From positions 103,999 to 167,998 of the forward strand of contig DASRBN010000032.1 in assembly GCA_035653615.1 (NCBI GenBank): a stretch of 64,000 bases of DNA. Direction: 5' to 3'. The DNA comes from Ktedonobacteraceae bacterium (GTDB lineage Bacteria; Chloroflexota; Ktedonobacteria; Ktedonobacterales; Ktedonobacteraceae). This document shows positions 61,101 through 64,000 of this stretch, piece after piece. Within the stretch, counting starts at the first letter, position 1. Each line of letters opens with the position of its first letter. The notes beneath the pieces are model-generated. The model saw nothing but the letters and a program-made list of their open reading frames with translations, did not search any database and had not been told where the DNA came from. The position numbers were made by a program, and so were the translations under genes.

Positions 61101-61266
61101 TTAAACCGGCACGAAGCCAAAAACATCTTCTTTGCAGGGGCGAAGCATAGCCCACCCCGAACGGTGCAATCCTGGAATTTTTTCGTCTTACTACTATTAT
61201 ACACTATTCTCGCCAAATTTTGAAGGGGATTGCGCGCGCAATCCCTCCTTTACAGGAATGCAGCCC

Positions 61267-61944
61267 TCAATCTGGATCCGCCGCGTCATCATTCTCCGGC
61301 TCTGCTGATTCATCTTCGCGCAATTCTTGCCAGAGCTGGCGAACGGTATGGGTAGAGACCTGGTAGCCGAAACCGCGTCGCTGCAAGAACGAACCGAGGC
61401 GGTTGCGAAACGTGGTGTAATCCATGCCGGGGATGTTGACGAGCGAGAGAGCCTTTTTGCGACCGGCGCGCAAGGCGCGTTCCTCGTCCTGTTCGTCATC
61501 CACCAGTTCATCAACCATTTCGCGGTTGACGCCTTTCATACGCAGCTCGTTTTTGAGCGCGCGGGCGCCACGGGGATTGAACTGCTCTCGTGTCTCTATC
61601 CAGAACGAGGCGAAGTTGCGATCATTGACGAAGTCGAGACGATCCAGGCGGGCCAGCGCCACTTCGATAATTTCGGGCGGAGTTTCTTTGCGGCGCAGGT
61701 AACGCCTGACCTCTTCGCGGCTGCGCGGTCGAAATGAGAGGTAGTTCAGGGCGCGGTCCACAGCCTGTTGCTCAAGCTCGGCGCTGTGCAGCTGCTCCAG
61801 TTGTTCGGGGAGCAATTCCTGCTGTACTTGCAGTCCCATCTGCATCACGATAGAAGCGTTGACGCCGAGCAGGAAACGCCCGTCAACGTAGAGGTTGAAA
61901 CGCTCAGCATCGTGAGCCTGTGGTTCAATAGCTGTTATACGCAT
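61267..61944 (-). CDS. recX: Regulatory protein RecX
   Basis: The 225-residue product has the three-helix RecX repeats: ALNYLSFRPRSREEVRRYLRRKE, ALARLDRLDFVNDRNFASFWIE, and further repeats to the end. RecX binds RecA filaments and limits their growth. The N-terminal 60 residues form a beta domain typical of long RecX proteins. The C-terminal tail is acidic (EPENDDAADPD). recA is not in the window. Confidence 0.9.
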   Translation of the reverse strand: MRITAIEPQAHDAERFNLYVDGRFLLGVNASIVMQMGLQVQQELLPEQLEQLHSAELEQQAVDRALNYLSFRPRSREEVRRYLRRKETPPEIIEVALARLDRLDFVNDRNFASFWIETREQFNPRGARALKNELRMKGVNREMVDELVDDEQDEERALRAGRKKALSLVNIPGMDYTTFRNRLGSFLQRRGFGYQVSTHTVRQLWQELREDESAEPENDDAADPD

Positions 61945-62056
61945 GAAAGTATTCTATCACATGGCGGTGCAGGATGAGGAGAAACCAACAGAACACATGC
62001 GGCTATGTATGTATAAAATAGAAGATGTAGAGCCGCGTGCGCAACAGAGGATTTTA

Positions 62057-62590
62057 TTATTGATAATAAACACCCCAAATGAGTAGATTTCCGGTATGGG
62101 CATCAAAAACTGCATCACCGTACTCTGCCGTCGTTGGGGCTTTGACATTTGGCCGAGGTGGCGCTCCACGTATATTAGTGAGGAGAAATGGTCCCTGGAC
62201 TTTGACATAGCAGACTAAGGCGTTATCAGGGCGGCCAACACTCTCTCCACGCATCAATTGGCTGGCTTGTCTGGCAGTTACAAACTGAATAGTCAAGATT
62301 TTTAAGTGCGCGCCCGGCACGACAGGCCCGGCAAAGAACCCATTTGTATTGAAAAAAGCAATGACATCATCTTGTGTGAAGGCTGGCCCCGATCCGTTCT
62401 GTGCCAAATGTGGATGGATAGCAGGATCACCGGCAAGATAGGTCTGCGAAATTTGAAACGCACGGTGGACAGGTGGCGGAGCTGGAGGTTTAACAGAAGT
62501 AGCTGTGGCTGCATTCGTAAACCACGCAATTCCGACAATCGCAAGAGCAAGCAAGATGCCAGCACCACAAACTAATCTGAACCGCAACAT
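62057..62590 (-). CDS. Hypothetical secreted or membrane-anchored protein
   Basis: The 177-residue product has an N-terminal hydrophobic segment (LVCGAGILLALAIVGIAWF), a Pro-rich linker, and a soluble domain with FQISQTYLAGDPAIHPHL and AEYGDAVFDAHTGNLLIWG, a PepSY-like terminal phrase. No known family was recognised. It is followed on the same strand by RecX about 110 bp away. Confidence 0.6.
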   Translation of the reverse strand: MLRFRLVCGAGILLALAIVGIAWFTNAATATSVKPPAPPPVHRAFQISQTYLAGDPAIHPHLAQNGSGPAFTQDDVIAFFNTNGFFAGPVVPGAHLKILTIQFVTARQASQLMRGESVGRPDNALVCYVKVQGPFLLTNIRGAPPRPNVKAPTTAEYGDAVFDAHTGNLLIWGVYYQ

Positions 62591-62666
62591 ATTCTCACCC
62601 TCCTTTCCTAAGAATATTCTCTCAATAAAAAGACGATTTTCTTCTCAATTAAGTTCCGTGCTTCAA

Positions 62667-63555
62667 CTAATCATATGTTCCCCATGACCCGCCAGTGTTA
62701 CCCTGGCAACTACAAGGGTAGACCTCCCAAAACCCATGAGGAGGGGGAGGAGTACTATTATTCTTTCCTGCCGTCGTTTGATACTTCCAATTACCGCTGC
62801 CATCCATCCACTGATTATACTGAAAGTAGAATGTCCCGGCAGATGCTTTCGAATCTGCTAATTCAGAACCAATGGTAATATCATTAACATTCATGCTATT
62901 ACTTTTCGATTCTGCACCAGGTCCAGCGACATAGCTTCCGTTCTTATAGATATTTGTTTCCACATCCCAATTAGAACCACTTGAAGAAAATGAGTCATTA
63001 TTGACGATAGTAATATAGATAAGATATGGCGTAAGATCGTTCTACTCCATCTGCACCAAAGTAATACATATTCCCCCATTGATGGTATCCTCCTCCACCT
63101 GGTCGATTGTCCGCCCAGAAGAGGCATGTAGAATCATGCCCTTGATTACAATTATGTTCCTGGTTTGCTGGCCAGGTAGATACTCCTGCTTCTACCCAGC
63201 ACGTACCAACAGCCAGACATTGTGAACTTTTAGTATCTGAAAACCACATTTCATCATTAATGAAGCCACTGCAGCCCTGGCAATTCAATGCCCCATAAGG
63301 ATTGATAAGTGTGTTAGTTCCACCAGTATTTCCATACCAATCAATGATAGCATAACAGTGTCCTTCTATAGGCTTACTGCAGAGCCCACTCAGAGGATTC
63401 TGAGGTGTCATGGTGGTGGCCTTCGCTAAGGCTGATTTGGTGAAAAGAAAAAATGAGCCGAGGAATAACAACAATACAAACAGGGCCGTGATAGAGCTAT
63501 CGCCTAGAATGGAACAAGCTGTTGGGCGAAGATTGCCAGGCTGCTTCATCTGCAT
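62667..63555 (-). pseudogene. Secreted Cys-rich protein, frameshifted
   Basis: The ORF from 63555 (ATG after GGGAGGT, 8 bp) to 62998 has a signal helix and several Cys-x-x-Cys-like pairs (CQGCSGF, CLAVGTCW), then stops just after VERSY. Removing one T near 63029-63032 continues it in frame as TPYLIYITIVNN and on to the ORF ending at 62667 with CSCQGNTGG. The whole is about 295 residues. Family not recognised. A real frameshift or a sequencing error; the reader should treat it as one gene. Confidence 0.65.
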
Positions 63556-63810
63556 AGGTGTTACCTCCCTCTCCTTCAGGGTAGGCAATCAACGTAATAA
63601 AGTCTGCAATTTAATAATAACCAAGAAAGCGTAGATTTGTCAAGACCTAAATGATGAAATTTTTTTATACTTAAATTTTTTATCATTCTTTTTTATTTCG
63701 AACATCTTTCAATAAAAAATCTCTTTCTACCCATCAAATTTCGGACTGATACTCGTAGCAGATTACTTATATGAAACTAACAGATGAGGCAAATATGAAT
63801 TTTGATAGCT

Positions 63811-63999
63811 TCAACCCGTGACGGTTGCTAATAAAACAGCCATGAGGCGCAATCGGTACCAGGGCTTGTGAATGATTGCTGAGAGAGGCTTCTCACGAGA
63901 GAGAAGATAGCGATATCCATCAAATCTTGTCTCAAGGAGTTGCCTCTCATGGAGTGTATCGCACGCCAATGTGTCCTCCCTGCTCTCAGCAGCGAGCAA
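63811..63999 (-). CDS. Possible partial ORF at the window edge
   Basis: A 62-residue reading frame on the minus strand has FDGYRYLLSREKPLSAI and IIHKPWYRLRLMAVLLATVTG at the end. It may be the C-terminus of a longer protein or a mobile element remnant. A related 24-bp stretch (3 mismatches) occurs at 51725-51749. No family is assigned. Confidence 0.3.
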   Translation of the reverse strand: MLAAESREDTLACDTLHERQLLETRFDGYRYLLSREKPLSAIIHKPWYRLRLMAVLLATVTG

Positions 64000-64000
64000 G

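Overview
The window looks like a chromosomal segment from a Ktedonobacteria-type member of the Chloroflexota. This rests on the large LuxR/MalT-like STAND ATPase with its lineage-typical N-terminal module, moderately GC-rich coding sequence, many multidomain kinases, GAF/HTH proteins, and dispersed palindromic intergenic repeats. No 16S rRNA gene is present, so the assignment is an inference.

Layout. 1-3.9 kb holds a LuxR-type regulator open at the left edge, a long inverted repeat, a frameshifted tyrosine recombinase and small repeats. 3.9-8.0 kb holds a GT4/5-like glycosyltransferase with a GH57 glycosidase, then a convergent Ca2+/H+ exchanger. 8.3-17.1 kb is a mixed metabolic stretch: GH3 lipoprotein, acyl-CoA ligase, class III CoA-transferase, DinB, hydrolase, DMT exporter, Lgt, MerR. 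17.3-24.7 kb is signalling: a Che/Pil-like set of CheA-like hybrid with a degenerate ATPase domain, CheW and CheY, then a PhoR-like kinase, GNAT, methyltransferase and HTH-GAF protein. 25-33 kb has an FG-GAP secreted protein, tRNA-Asn with promoter and terminator, MgtE, a structured intergenic region with DnaA boxes and a 30-residue membrane ORF, and an accB-fabF-accC cluster. 33.2-36.5 kb is a visibly AT-rich island with an IMPase-like protein, an HD-GYP-like protein and a 2-TM protein. 36.5-40.5 kb has an Nramp-related transporter, ArsR/SRPBCC and VOC genes with a decayed ArsR copy, and a cupredoxin-like protein.

40.5-49.5 kb is a complete minus-strand cytochrome c maturation (System I) operon: ccmG-like, CopD-like, ccmE, ccmF, ccmH, ccmI-like, a carboxypeptidase-regulatory-like membrane protein, ccmA, ccmB, ccmC, ccmD, DUF3054. 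54.5-58.5 kb is an aa3-type cytochrome c oxidase operon (ctaC, ctaD, small subunit IV-like, ctaE). Between them lies a single-polypeptide sensor kinase/pseudo-receiver/OmpR DNA-binding protein and a membrane-tethered receiver protein. An 18-nt element with an 11-bp tandem repeat (AGGTCAT-TGTA-AGGTCAT in its best copy) lies upstream of the ccm operon, the membrane-tethered receiver and the oxidase operon. This suggests one regulon joining cytochrome c assembly with terminal oxidase expression. The right end carries a PASTA-less Ser/Thr kinase, RecX and secreted proteins, one of them frameshifted.

The main points for a second look are the putative respiratory regulon and its unusual regulator, the CcmE variant with Cys in place of the haem-binding His, the CheA-like protein lacking ATPase motifs, the AT-rich three-gene island, the Nramp variant, the 30-residue membrane ORF beside a three-way-junction RNA-like element, and several long perfect palindromes.
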